Positions 31,901 to 40,366 of a stretch of DNA of 64,000 bases are shown in pieces; positions within the stretch are counted from its first letter, which is position 1; each line of letters opens with the position of its first letter. The notes under the pieces are model-generated. The model was given only the letters and a program-made list of their open reading frames with translations. It did not search any database and was not told where the DNA came from. A program made the translations under genes and the position numbers. Origin of the DNA: Lapillicoccus sp. (GTDB lineage: Bacteria; Actinomycetota; Actinomycetes; Actinomycetales; Dermatophilaceae). The stretch covers positions 1-64,000 of the forward strand of contig NZ_JANXRJ010000103.1 of assembly GCF_025353065.1 (NCBI RefSeq). The letters are read 5' to 3'.

Positions 31901-31938
31901 GGGCGCGTCGGGTTCGGTGCCTGGGGCCTCTGGGTCAT
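28930..31938 (-). CDS. Membrane-anchored LysM-domain protein with C-terminal winged-helix/BTAD region, Tad-locus associated
   Basis: N-terminal TMs; VYVVEPPRGHHHDSLWEIAEKHLGDGRRYKEIYALNEG (LysM); PLVASLATGGTFAACILLALMRQ (TM); C-term FLGPITVRAPGPIDPGARPLAEEIIAYLAAHPGGVHPAVLAGAIWPRGVSQSVFTATLVRVRDWLG (BTAD-type); ATGA overlap with upstream gene. Confidence 0.75.
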   Translation of the reverse strand: MTQRPQAPNPTRPSGRKITPGRKRGSSAADASGPVGASGPQRFRQAAPEDDRPSVLRRLLSLVALLAIVVGVPVLLLWLSGRPPIPTRLPTRDDLTQHLGVEQLLVVLVAVVWLAWLQFVVCLIVELFSAVNHHGVPRPVPFSGPSQRLARMLIGGVLLSSVVLGQVAAVTGALSDATPARPSTTISALAPGDTTSAGPVTMGPRAPDIPASTGAASAIPASTATSSSDVAGKKVYVVEPPRGHHHDSLWEIAEKHLGDGRRYKEIYALNEGRVQPGGGTLHLAKLIQPGWELVMPDDAVGVGRVPVTPPPARQAVSAPMPDLHPSTTAPTGTTGTTTPTGTTAPAVQAWAPQGSSVTGVGFLPTAPVPDNAPATAPSPDLAPPSAPGRPDQGSMSPVQPVNPLVASLATGGTFAACILLALMRQRRRNGGGSSPSALGVSAEVGLRVGADLERARWINLALRLLAARCAASLTVPPQIFAARATDDVVTLMLIQPRPAAPEPWRAEDDGATWTLRRHDLGRSSTSAGVAAYPGLVALGRDGSGADLLIDLEAAAGPIRLVGDATIAEQVAIALAIQLATQPWSDGVKVSAVGLPPEIEQLSAGVIDTTPDLAGLAERFEIRPAVAGDETLTRRLARGADGPAEYAVLAAPVAPELLARLALITSGPRRAVGLVGVGDIPDASWELVVDEAGMLTTSVLGVTLEAYRVSREALSAVAQLFGAAESVPHTPDRVGLAAVPMSPLTTDDGAFAVTEARVGFLGPITVRAPGPIDPGARPLAEEIIAYLAAHPGGVHPAVLAGAIWPRGVSQSVFTATLVRVRDWLGAGPDGLARLRVDGGGRYSLGGGVACDWHAFCTLVDRAKGTNGRIAEGENLRRALRLVRGEPFEGRADGHYSWLAGLALERSIVRSVVGVAHRLVELAREAGDAQGAAAAAGGGLRLARTSQVLWRDVLEVEQQRAGIEAVREAVDEMSRTLAAYDVPLEGETEALVTHLLGTRTPASA

Positions 31939-32438
31939 GGGACTGCTCCGTTGATTCCGGTGACCGCGCTGGCCGTCGCTGTGCCCGCGATGTCGATGGT
32001 GTCGATGTGGACGAGGGACAGCAGCGTGGTCGGGATCGTCGCCTTGAGCGAGACCGTCACCGTGGTGGCGGTGATCTGGGTGGGTCCGTCGAGCGTGTAG
32101 CCGGAGTTCTTCGTGACGTAGTCCGCCGCCGCCGCTTGGGCGTCCGCCTGCTTGAGCACGACCCGGCCGGTGCTGCGCAGCGTGGTTACGTCGATCTGGC
32201 GCGCCCCGGCGCGCGCGGCCTGCTCGGCGACGTCGAAGGCACGGTCCTTCGCGTTGATGACGCGTCCCCCGTCGATGGCGAGACCGGCGACGCCGAAGAG
32301 GACGACGGACAGCCCGATGACGAACACGCTCATCGAGCCGTCGTCGCGCCGCCCACGGCGCACGCGACGGACGGTGCGCACGACTGCGGGAGCACCAGGA
32401 CGGGAGGCGGGGCCTCGGTGCCGACCGTGCTGCATCAT
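31935..32438 (-). CDS. TadG-like pilus assembly protein
   Basis: GSMSVFVIGLSVVLFGVAGLAIDGGRVINAKDRAFDVAEQAARAGARQID. Confidence 0.8.
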   Translation of the reverse strand: MMQHGRHRGPASRPGAPAVVRTVRRVRRGRRDDGSMSVFVIGLSVVLFGVAGLAIDGGRVINAKDRAFDVAEQAARAGARQIDVTTLRSTGRVVLKQADAQAAAADYVTKNSGYTLDGPTQITATTVTVSLKATIPTTLLSLVHIDTIDIAGTATASAVTGINGAVP

Positions 32439-32986
32439 GGCGTCCCCGTCCTGCGGAACTGGTCGAGGGGCGCGACGCTGGTGCCCCGCACGGTGGTCGA
32501 GCCGGGGAGGCCGACGAGCCCGAGGTCGCCATAGGTGATCACGCAGGAGATCTGGACGGTGACGCTACCGCCGGCGACGAAGTCGGAGGTGTCGACGGCG
32601 GCCGGGCAGGAGGTCGCGCCCATCGACGCCGAGACGGCACTGGCCGCTGCTCCCTGTGCCTCCCCGGACGAGCGGGCCAGTGACGCGGCACGAGCGGCGT
32701 CGCGAGCGGCGGAGTCGACGTCGCCCTGACGCAGGACCAGACGGCCGCCAGCGGCGATGAGCAGCACGAAGGCGAAGAGGAGGGGCACGAGGATGACGAC
32801 CTCCACGGCCATCGACCCGCCGTCCCGTCGACCCGCGCAGCGGAGGGGTCGACGCGACCCACATCCGGAGAGGGAGGAGCCACGACGAAGGACGTGGGTG
32901 CCCGAGCGTCGTCCGACCGACAGCGCCATCGCCACTCCCCCTCCTGCGTGATCTGCGTGATCGGTGATGACCATGGTCTCGGTCAT
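32435..32986 (-). CDS. TadE-like pilus assembly protein
   Basis: GGSMAVEVVILVPLLFAFVLLIAAGGRLVLRQGDVDSAARDAARAASLA. Confidence 0.8.
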   Translation of the reverse strand: MTETMVITDHADHAGGGVAMALSVGRRSGTHVLRRGSSLSGCGSRRPLRCAGRRDGGSMAVEVVILVPLLFAFVLLIAAGGRLVLRQGDVDSAARDAARAASLARSSGEAQGAAASAVSASMGATSCPAAVDTSDFVAGGSVTVQISCVITYGDLGLVGLPGSTTVRGTSVAPLDQFRRTGTP

Positions 32987-32993
32987 CGTCGTT

Positions 32994-33428
32994 TCAGTTG
33001 TCGGGCCGGAACTGCTCGACCGGCCCCTGCGAAACGGCCGAGATGTTCTCCAGCTGCGGGATCGGCACGAGGGAGAGCGGCTTCGCCGTCACCTCGACAC
33101 GGACGGTGAGCGCCGGAGCCGCCTGCTGCTGGATGACGACGTCCGTGACGAGCCCGTTGCCGATCTTCTTCGCGTAGTCGATCGCCTGCTGCTGGGCCTG
33201 CGCGGGGGTTCCCCCCGTGCGCAGCACCCGGGCAGCCTCTCGGGCGGTCGACGAGACGACCTGGTGACCGAGGTAGAACAGCGCGAACTGCACGGTGATG
33301 AAGATGACGAACATCAGCATCGGCGTGTAGAACAACAGCTCGATCGAGCTCGCGCCCGAGTCACTCCGTCGGAGTCTCCCGGATCGTGCCCGCCGTGCTG
33401 CCGCTGCCAACCCCCCGGTCATCAGCAC
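32994..33428 (-). CDS. TadE-family pseudopilin
   Basis: DSGASSIELLFYTPMLMFVIFITVQFALFYLGHQVVSSTAREAARV. Confidence 0.83.
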   Translation of the reverse strand: MLMTGGLAAAARRARSGRLRRSDSGASSIELLFYTPMLMFVIFITVQFALFYLGHQVVSSTAREAARVLRTGGTPAQAQQQAIDYAKKIGNGLVTDVVIQQQAAPALTVRVEVTAKPLSLVPIPQLENISAVSQGPVEQFRPDN

Positions 33429-33432
33429 CCGA

Positions 33433-33669
33433 TCAGGGGGCGGCGGGTACGGGCGGCGTCACCGTGATGTTGGCGGCGGCGGAGGTGATCTTGTCGTAGA
33501 GGACCTTGCTGACGATCCCGACGAGGATGACCAGCACCGAGGTGATGATCACCCACTCGACCGCGGAGGCCCCACGGTCGCCGGCCGCACCGAGGGCACG
33601 GGCCCGGTCGACGCGACGGCGGACGAACAGTTCGAGGACCTGAGCCGGCCCGGCGTGAAGAAAAAACAT
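33433..33669 (-). CDS. Flp-type pilin-like protein
   Basis: RGASAVEWVIITSVLVILVGIVSKVLYDKITS; class IVb prepilin-like G/ASAVE cleavage motif and hydrophobic stretch. Confidence 0.7.
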   Translation of the reverse strand: MFFLHAGPAQVLELFVRRRVDRARALGAAGDRGASAVEWVIITSVLVILVGIVSKVLYDKITSAAANITVTPPVPAAP

Positions 33670-33768
33670 GAGCTCCCCTTGTGGTGTCTTTTCGGGCTGT
33701 TCCGGTCATCTGACGGGCCCTGCTCCCCAGCGGTTCCCGAGATTGAGCACTCGTCCTCGGCAGGTCAC

Positions 33769-34695
33769 TCACAGGCCGCTGCTGAGAACTCGTGCAATGG
33801 CAGGGTACGTCAGGAAGGTAAGAAACCCTACACACAGCAGCAGCTGGGCGACGAGCATCGACTGGGACCGCGCCTGCGCCCGACCCTCGGCCTCGGCGAG
33901 CTCGCGCTGCCGCATCGAGTCGGCCCGGGCATACAGCGAGTCGCGCACCTTGGCCCCATCCTCGGCCACCAGGCCGAGCGCGGCGGAGAGGTCGCGCAGC
34001 TCGTCGATCTGCAGCTCGTTACCCAGCTGTCCCAACGCCGCCCACGGCGTGACGCCCTGCAGCCGCGCCGTCCGGAGGGTGTCCCGGATGAGGAGCATGC
34101 CCCACCCGCTGGAGATCCCGGCGGCGGTGTCGAGGGCCTCGGGGACACCGCGACCGCCGCTCAGGTTCATCGCCACGAGGTCGAGGAACGAGCTGATGAC
34201 GTGCCGGAAGTCGCGCCGCCGGTCGGCCGCCGTCCCCCGCAGCTGGAGCGTCGGCAGGACCAGTCCGAGAAGGCCGAGCAGCAGTGCGCCCCACAGCGGC
34301 ACGAACCCGACCGCGGTGACGCCCATCGCGACGAGGACGATGCCCAGGGCGACCGGGACGGCGATCCCGATGACCCCGCAGACGAGGCTCGTGGCGATGT
34401 GGTTCTCGACCGAGCGCAGGGTCATCGCGAGGTCGGCGCGGACGGACGGGGGGAGCCGGACCCCGCGCGCCTCCATGACCTCCCGCACCTGGGCACCGAT
34501 CCGGCGCAGCCGCAGCGACTCTCCCGTGAAGCGGTCGTCCACCGAGAGGACGGAGTCGCGACGGAAGCGCTGCCGGTCGAGGTCGAGGCGGGCGAGCGCG
34601 GAGGCACCGGAGACGGGTCGCTGGTCGAGGAGGGAGACGAGCAGGAAGAAGCCGACACCGGCCACCGCGCCGAAGAGGATGACGAAGGTGATCAC
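33769..34695 (-). CDS. tadC: TadC-like type II secretion F-domain protein
   Basis: TM-rich; SSFLDLVAMNLSGGRGVPEALDTAAG; position after TadB. Confidence 0.83.
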   Translation of the reverse strand: MITFVILFGAVAGVGFFLLVSLLDQRPVSGASALARLDLDRQRFRRDSVLSVDDRFTGESLRLRRIGAQVREVMEARGVRLPPSVRADLAMTLRSVENHIATSLVCGVIGIAVPVALGIVLVAMGVTAVGFVPLWGALLLGLLGLVLPTLQLRGTAADRRRDFRHVISSFLDLVAMNLSGGRGVPEALDTAAGISSGWGMLLIRDTLRTARLQGVTPWAALGQLGNELQIDELRDLSAALGLVAEDGAKVRDSLYARADSMRQRELAEAEGRAQARSQSMLVAQLLLCVGFLTFLTYPAIARVLSSGL

Positions 34696-35675
34696 CGGCG
34701 CCCCCTTCTCGGTGAGGTCGGGGACGACGCCGACGACGTCGCGCCCTCCTGGGTACCGAGGTGGAGGAAGCGGTCGGGGAGCTCGAACGCCGACAGTCGC
34801 CGCAGCCAGAGCAGGCCGGCGGCGAAGATGAGGACGATGAACAGGAGGACGGCCTGACCGGTGACGGTGCCGTAGGGCTCGACGAAGCCGGGGTTGAGCA
34901 GCCTGAGCCCGAGGACGGCGAAGGCGGTGATGCCGACGACGATCTGCACGCTGCGACGGGTGCTACGACGGCTCGCCATGATGCGGCCGCGCATCTCGAG
35001 CTCGCTGCGGACACTGCGGGCCAGCGAGCTCAGCACGTCACGCAGACCCGGTCCGCGCAGCTTGCCGTTGAGCAGCAGTGCGGCGACGACGAGGTCGGCG
35101 GTCGGGTCGTCGAGGTCCGCCGCCAGCCGGTTCAGGGCCGTGTTGAGCGAGACCCGGACCCGGAGGCGGTCCGCGAGATCGGTGACCGACTTCTGGATGG
35201 CCGGGGAGGCCGCCTCGGCCGATGCCGGGATTGCCTGCTCGAGCCCGACCGCGCCCGCGATGGTGTCCCGGAGCGACTCGGTCCAGGCGGCGAGCCCCTC
35301 GAGCCGGGCGTAGGCGTTGCGCTCGCTGGAGGCCCCACCGACCAGGGCGTTCCAGAAGAAGACGAGGAGCGCGGCGGCCACGGCCAGCACCGGCCAACGC
35401 GTCATCAGGAGCATGAGCAGGCCGACACCGACGGCGATCGGGATCCGCCGCCCGATGCGGGTCGCCAGCCGCCGCAGGTCCGGCCCGAGCACGGATGCTC
35501 CGGCCGCCTTCGGGGGCACGGGCGTGATCCCGAGGACCGCGAGGAGTATCCCCAGGCCGACGAGGGCGCCGAGCCCCACCATCTCGACCACGACGAGGGA
35601 GTCCGCGGAGGTGTTCACCGGTAGACCCCCGGTGCCGCACCGGAATACCCGACCCGCATGAGGTCGTCGAGGCAC
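34692..35675 (-). CDS. tadB: TadB-like type II secretion F-domain protein
   Basis: LEGLAAWTESLRDTIAGAVGLEQAIPASAEAASPAIQKSVTDLADRLR; TMs. Confidence 0.83.
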   Translation of the reverse strand: MPRRPHAGRVFRCGTGGLPVNTSADSLVVVEMVGLGALVGLGILLAVLGITPVPPKAAGASVLGPDLRRLATRIGRRIPIAVGVGLLMLLMTRWPVLAVAAALLVFFWNALVGGASSERNAYARLEGLAAWTESLRDTIAGAVGLEQAIPASAEAASPAIQKSVTDLADRLRVRVSLNTALNRLAADLDDPTADLVVAALLLNGKLRGPGLRDVLSSLARSVRSELEMRGRIMASRRSTRRSVQIVVGITAFAVLGLRLLNPGFVEPYGTVTGQAVLLFIVLIFAAGLLWLRRLSAFELPDRFLHLGTQEGATSSASSPTSPRRGRR

Positions 35676-36919
35676 GAGATCGCCGCCGCGGGATGGGCCT
35701 CGCCGTCGGGTCCCAGGGCGAACACCTCGCTCGACAGGACGCGCTCGTCGACGCCGTTGACCTCGCGGATGGAGGTGACGACCCGGCGGAGGCCACCGCC
35801 CGACTCGAAGGAGTTGATCCGCTCGACGAAGAGGACGAAGTCGATCGCCCCCGCGATGAGCATGCTCGCCGCGTCGGCCGGGAGCCGCTCGGCCGACTGG
35901 ATGGCGTAGGTGCAGATGCGGTTGAAGACCTCGAGCGAGCTGTTGGCGTGGATCGTCGAGAGCGACCCGTCGTTGCCCTGGCTCATCGCATTGAGCATCG
36001 TCACGATCTCGTCGCCGAGCACCTCGCCGACGATGACCCGGCTGGGGTTCATCCGCAGCGAGCGGCGGACCAGCTCGGCCATCCCGATGAACCCCTGGCC
36101 CTCGGAGTTGGGCAGCCGCTCCTCGAGGGAGACGACGTTGGGGTGCAGGTCCTCGTATTCCCCGAGCCCGAGCTCGAGGGCACGCTCGACGGTGATCAGC
36201 CGCTCCGACGGGGGGATCTCGTTGGCCAGGGCCCGCAGCAGGGTGGTCTTGCCGGCGTTGGTGGCGCCCGCGATCATGATGTTCTTCCGGGCCCGGACCG
36301 CGGCCGAGAGGAACTCGGCGATCTCGAGGGTCATCGAGCCGTTGCGGACGAGGTCGTCGAGCGAGACGCGGCTGAGGCGGGCGCGGCGGATGGAGAGGGC
36401 CGGCCGCGCGGTCACGCCCATGACCGCCGACAGCCGGCTGCCGTCCGGCAGCCGCAGGTCGAGCTGGGGGTTCGAGGTGTCGAACGGACGGCTCGAGAGC
36501 CCGGAGTATGCCGCGAGCACCTGCACCAGCTCGATGAGCTCTTCGTCGTTGTCGGCGATCGGCGCCGGGCGCTCCTCGTGGCCGTCCGCGAAGCCGACGA
36601 AGATCTGGTCGCAGCCGTTGATGTCGATGTTCTCGACCATCGGGTCGTCGAGCAGCGGCTGCAGCCGGCCGACCCCGAAGAGCGCGGCGTGGATGCCTTC
36701 GGACAGCTCGGCCTCGTCCTCGAGCGTCGGAGGCGTGCGGCCGCCCGCCATCTCGGTGCGCGCGTAGGACTCGAGGGTGCGCGCGATGACGGCGCGGGCG
36801 AACTGGCGCTCGTCCTCGGCGTTCATCAGCCCGACACCGGCGGCGGAGTCCTCACGCCGTTGCCGGGTCAGGGTGTCGGCGACCTCTTCACGGAGTCGCC
36901 GGACGATCAGCTGGTCCAT
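35615..36919 (-). CDS. tadA: CpaF/TadA secretion ATPase
   Basis: NIMIAGATNAGKTTLLRALANEIPPSERLITVERALELGL, MNPSRVIVGEVLGDEIVTMLNAMSQGNDGSLSTIHANSS. Confidence 0.92.
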   Translation of the reverse strand: MDQLIVRRLREEVADTLTRQRREDSAAGVGLMNAEDERQFARAVIARTLESYARTEMAGGRTPPTLEDEAELSEGIHAALFGVGRLQPLLDDPMVENIDINGCDQIFVGFADGHEERPAPIADNDEELIELVQVLAAYSGLSSRPFDTSNPQLDLRLPDGSRLSAVMGVTARPALSIRRARLSRVSLDDLVRNGSMTLEIAEFLSAAVRARKNIMIAGATNAGKTTLLRALANEIPPSERLITVERALELGLGEYEDLHPNVVSLEERLPNSEGQGFIGMAELVRRSLRMNPSRVIVGEVLGDEIVTMLNAMSQGNDGSLSTIHANSSLEVFNRICTYAIQSAERLPADAASMLIAGAIDFVLFVERINSFESGGGLRRVVTSIREVNGVDERVLSSEVFALGPDGEAHPAAAISCLDDLMRVGYSGAAPGVYR

Positions 36920-36984
36920 CGTGCTCTCCTCTCTCGTTTCCTGGTCGGGACTGACTGGCTGTCGTGGACGTGGGGCGGTCGACC

Positions 36985-37779
36985 TCAGGCGAGCTGCGCG
37001 GCGCGGCGCGCAGCGAGGTCCCGCAGGGACTGCCCGACCGCGGCCACGGACCGCACGAACAGCGACTTCGTCGGCAACGCCTCGAGCGAGTAGCGCATCC
37101 GGCCGGCCGCCTTGGAGTCGACGGCGATCTGGCCGACCACGCTGACATCGAGGCGCGCCTGGTCGAGGATCCGATGGATCTCACCGGTGCTGGCGCGGTC
37201 GCGCTCGTCCGTGACGACCGCCACGCCGATGGGGACACCGAGGGCCTCGCGCGCGGTCAGCTGCTCGATGATCCCCGACAGCCGCTCGCGCAGGTGGTAG
37301 AGCTCCTCGACCGTGGGTCGGGTGAGCACGAGGACGGCGCTCGACGCCGCGAGGACCGGCATCACGGCGGTCTGCGGCACGATCCGGCCGCAGTCGGCGA
37401 TGACGTCGACCTCGGCGATGGCCGCGAGGGCTACGGCGATGTGCTGCCAGCTCGCTCCCAGCGCGGCGACCTGCTCCGGTCGGGTGACCCCGGCGAGCAC
37501 CGCCGGCCCGCCGGCGATGCGCTGCACGTGCGGCTCGACCGATCCCCCCTCGGTCCCCCGTCGCAACGACGACGCGAGGGACATCAGCCCCCGGTCCGCG
37601 AGCAGCGGACGCGACTGCTCGTCGCGGTAGCGGATCGCCATGTCTCCGCCCGAGGTGTCGAGGTCGGCCAGCAGGGTCGGGCGGTCCCAGGTCATCGCCA
37701 TGGCGGCTGCGACGGTGCTGACCCCCGGTGAGCCCTTCGCCGTGCAGACGGAGAACAACGCCACGTCAGCTGCCGCCAC
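36985..37779 (-). CDS. CpaE/TadZ-like ParA-type ATPase
   Basis: CTAKGSPGVSTVAAAMAMTW...LLADLDTSGGDMAIRY; between CpaB-like and TadA. Confidence 0.75.
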   Translation of the reverse strand: MAAADVALFSVCTAKGSPGVSTVAAAMAMTWDRPTLLADLDTSGGDMAIRYRDEQSRPLLADRGLMSLASSLRRGTEGGSVEPHVQRIAGGPAVLAGVTRPEQVAALGASWQHIAVALAAIAEVDVIADCGRIVPQTAVMPVLAASSAVLVLTRPTVEELYHLRERLSGIIEQLTAREALGVPIGVAVVTDERDRASTGEIHRILDQARLDVSVVGQIAVDSKAAGRMRYSLEALPTKSLFVRSVAAVGQSLRDLAARRAAQLA

Positions 37780-38470
37780 GCGTGATGAGGATGACCGCGA
37801 TCTGGTTGGCGGCCGACGCCGCTGCGACGGCTGGCGCGACGTCGGGCGTCACGATGAGGGTGGCGATCCCACCGTTGGACGAGCCCGCCGACGACCCACC
37901 ACCACCGAGGAAGGACCCGCCGCCCGCGCTCGCATCGGCCGAGGGGCCGCGCGACACGACCGCGTTCTCGACGAGGACCGTGGCTTTGCCCTCGACGACC
38001 TGCACGACCTCGACCGTGTCGCCCGTGGAGAGACCGCTTGCCGGCATCCGACCGGAACCGATCGCCACACCGACGGCGACCACGCCCTTCCTGAGGAATC
38101 CCTGGCTGGTGAACATCTGCTGGTCGAGCAGACGACCCTGGGGGATGTTCTGCGACGCGAAGGAGCCGATCAGGCTGTTCGCCGTGGTGGCCGGGAGGAC
38201 GGAGAGCCCGTCCCCGGCGACCCGCTGCACCGCGAGGTCGTCGGCGGTGATGGGTTGGCCGACGGCGATGGCGTGCGACGCGACGAGCACCGGCTCACGG
38301 CTGTCGATCCGCACCGCGAGCAGCCCGGCCACGGCTGCGCCGCCCACGATGAGCAGCACCGCGAGCCCGATCATCGCCGGACGCCGACGCGTGGCGCTGC
38401 CCCCCTTGGGGAAGCGCGTGGACGGTGGGGGCGGCAGCGCAGGCCCTGCCGGCCCCGGAGGCGTGCTCAT
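37766..38470 (-). CDS. cpaB: CpaB/RcpC-like SAF-domain pilus assembly protein
   Basis: N-term TM; VLVASHAIAVGQPITADDLAVQRVAGDGLSVLP...IPQGRLLDQQMF. Confidence 0.8.
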   Translation of the reverse strand: MSTPPGPAGPALPPPPSTRFPKGGSATRRRPAMIGLAVLLIVGGAAVAGLLAVRIDSREPVLVASHAIAVGQPITADDLAVQRVAGDGLSVLPATTANSLIGSFASQNIPQGRLLDQQMFTSQGFLRKGVVAVGVAIGSGRMPASGLSTGDTVEVVQVVEGKATVLVENAVVSRGPSADASAGGGSFLGGGGSSAGSSNGGIATLIVTPDVAPAVAAASAANQIAVILITRGGS

Positions 38471-38632
38471 ATCGTGGTTCCTTCCCCCTGGAATGGACGT
38501 CCGAGTGCGCCCGGTGCGGACCCACCGGGCACGACGTCCCAGTGTATGACCACCGGTGGGACGACCGAACCGGCTGTTCGGCTCCCTCAGGAGTCGGACA
38601 GCTCAGGCCGGACCTGCCCTGTCGGGAAGGGG

Positions 38633-39061
38633 TCAGGCCGGCGGAGGCCGCCGTCGGCCGGCCGCGTCGAGGTCGTCCGCCCCGAAGGCCTGCGGCAGCA
38701 CGTCCGCCATCGTCCGCACACCCTCGGGGGTCTGCAGCAGGCAGTCGGGCCCACCGTTCTCCCACAGCAGCTGCCGGCACCTCCCGCAGGGCATCAGCGG
38801 CTCGCCATCCCCTCCGACGCACGCGACGGCGACGAGCCGGCCGCCGCCCGTCACGTGCAGCTGCGACACCATGCCGCACTCCGCGCAGAGGGTCACCCCG
38901 TATGCCGCGTTCTCGACGTTGCAGCCGACGACGACCCGCCCGTCGTCGACGAGGCCGGCGACGCCGACCGGGAAGTGGGAGTAGGGAGCATAAGCCTGGA
39001 GCATCGCCTCGATCGCCTTGTCTCGCAGGGCAGCCCAGTCGATCTGGTCCGACCGCGTCAC
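38633..39061 (-). CDS. cdd: Cytidine deaminase
   Basis: AYAPYSHFPVGVAGLVDDGRVVVGCNVENAAYGVTLCAECGMV...LMPCGRCRQLLWE. Confidence 0.93.
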   Translation of the reverse strand: MTRSDQIDWAALRDKAIEAMLQAYAPYSHFPVGVAGLVDDGRVVVGCNVENAAYGVTLCAECGMVSQLHVTGGGRLVAVACVGGDGEPLMPCGRCRQLLWENGGPDCLLQTPEGVRTMADVLPQAFGADDLDAAGRRRPPPA

Positions 39062-39071
39062 GTCGGCATCC

Positions 39072-40364
39072 TCATCGGCCCGAGTAGGGCACGCCGTCGG
39101 CGGCGGGCGACTGGCTGCGACCGACGACACCGGCGACGACGAGCAGGGTGACGAGGTAGGGCAGGGACCCGAGGATCTGGGACGGGATGCTCAGCGGTGT
39201 CCCGATGAAGGAGAGCGCGGTGTTCAGCGCGGACGTGAAAGCGAAGAGGATCGCCGCACCCATCGCCCCGAGCGGGGTCCAGCGCCCGAAGATGACGGCG
39301 GCGAGGGCGATGAAGCCGCGGCCGGCCGTCATGTTGATGCCGAACCCCCCCACGGACCCGATGCTCACGTAGGCACCGGCGAGCCCGGCGATGCCGCCGG
39401 CGAGGAGCGAGTTGCGGAACCGCAGCCGGGTGACGTTGATGCCCAGGGTGTCCGCGGCCCGCGGGTGCTCGCCGACCGCCCTCGTCCGCAGGCCCCACCG
39501 GCTGCGGAACAGCATCAGGTTGAGGACGACGACCACGACGACGGCGAGGTAGACCAGGAGATTGGCCTCGAACAGCACCGGACCGATGATCGGGATCCTC
39601 GACAGCACCGGGATGGTGAGCGGCTGGACGGTGCCCGGCTGGTTGAGGCCGGCGGAGTCCTGCTGGAGCAGCCGGGAGTAGAGGTAGGTCGTGAGGCCGA
39701 GGACGAGGAGGTTGATGACGACCCCGAGCACCACCTGGTTGACCTGGTAGCGGATCGCGAACGTGCCGAGCAGGGCGCCGACGAGGACGCCGGCGACGAC
39801 CCCGGCGATCGTGCCGGCGACGAGGCTGTGCGCGACCGTGCCCACGAGCGCGGCGAGGAAGGCGGCCCCGAGCATCTGGCCCTCGATGGCGACGTTGACG
39901 ATGCCGCTGCGCTCGGACACGGTGCCGGCCATCGCGCCGAGGACGATGGGCACGGCCAGGAAGATGGTCGCCTGGAGCAGCCCCACGGCGTCGAGCTGGG
40001 CGTTGGGGTCGCCGCTCGCCGCCCAGAGCAGGAAGGCGAGGATGACGGCGACGACGGCGAACCACGTGCACAGGGCCCGCACCCGCCCCGCAGGACGACG
40101 GGCGACGAGGTATGCCGTGACGGCCGCGACGAGGACGGCGAGCACGATCGCGGTCAGGGTGGTCGGGACGGTGATCAGGGGGATCGAGACGTAGTCGCCG
40201 GGTGAGTTCAGGCGCAGGCTGGACCGGCCGGAGTCTCCGGCGCCCAGACCGAGCAGGAGGCAGAGGACCGCGCACGAACCCGTTCCGATCGCGAGGTTGC
40301 GGACGGGCCGGGGAGCCTCGACGACGGGGACCCGGGTCTCCTCGGGAGTCAGCTCGAGCGTCAT
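39072..40364 (-). CDS. Nucleoside ABC transporter permease
   Basis: MTLELTPEETRVPVVEAPRPVRN..., TM-rich, SERSGIVNVAIEGQMLGAAFLAALVG. Confidence 0.88.
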   Translation of the reverse strand: MTLELTPEETRVPVVEAPRPVRNLAIGTGSCAVLCLLLGLGAGDSGRSSLRLNSPGDYVSIPLITVPTTLTAIVLAVLVAAVTAYLVARRPAGRVRALCTWFAVVAVILAFLLWAASGDPNAQLDAVGLLQATIFLAVPIVLGAMAGTVSERSGIVNVAIEGQMLGAAFLAALVGTVAHSLVAGTIAGVVAGVLVGALLGTFAIRYQVNQVVLGVVINLLVLGLTTYLYSRLLQQDSAGLNQPGTVQPLTIPVLSRIPIIGPVLFEANLLVYLAVVVVVVLNLMLFRSRWGLRTRAVGEHPRAADTLGINVTRLRFRNSLLAGGIAGLAGAYVSIGSVGGFGINMTAGRGFIALAAVIFGRWTPLGAMGAAILFAFTSALNTALSFIGTPLSIPSQILGSLPYLVTLLVVAGVVGRSQSPAADGVPYSGR

Positions 40365-40366
40365 CG

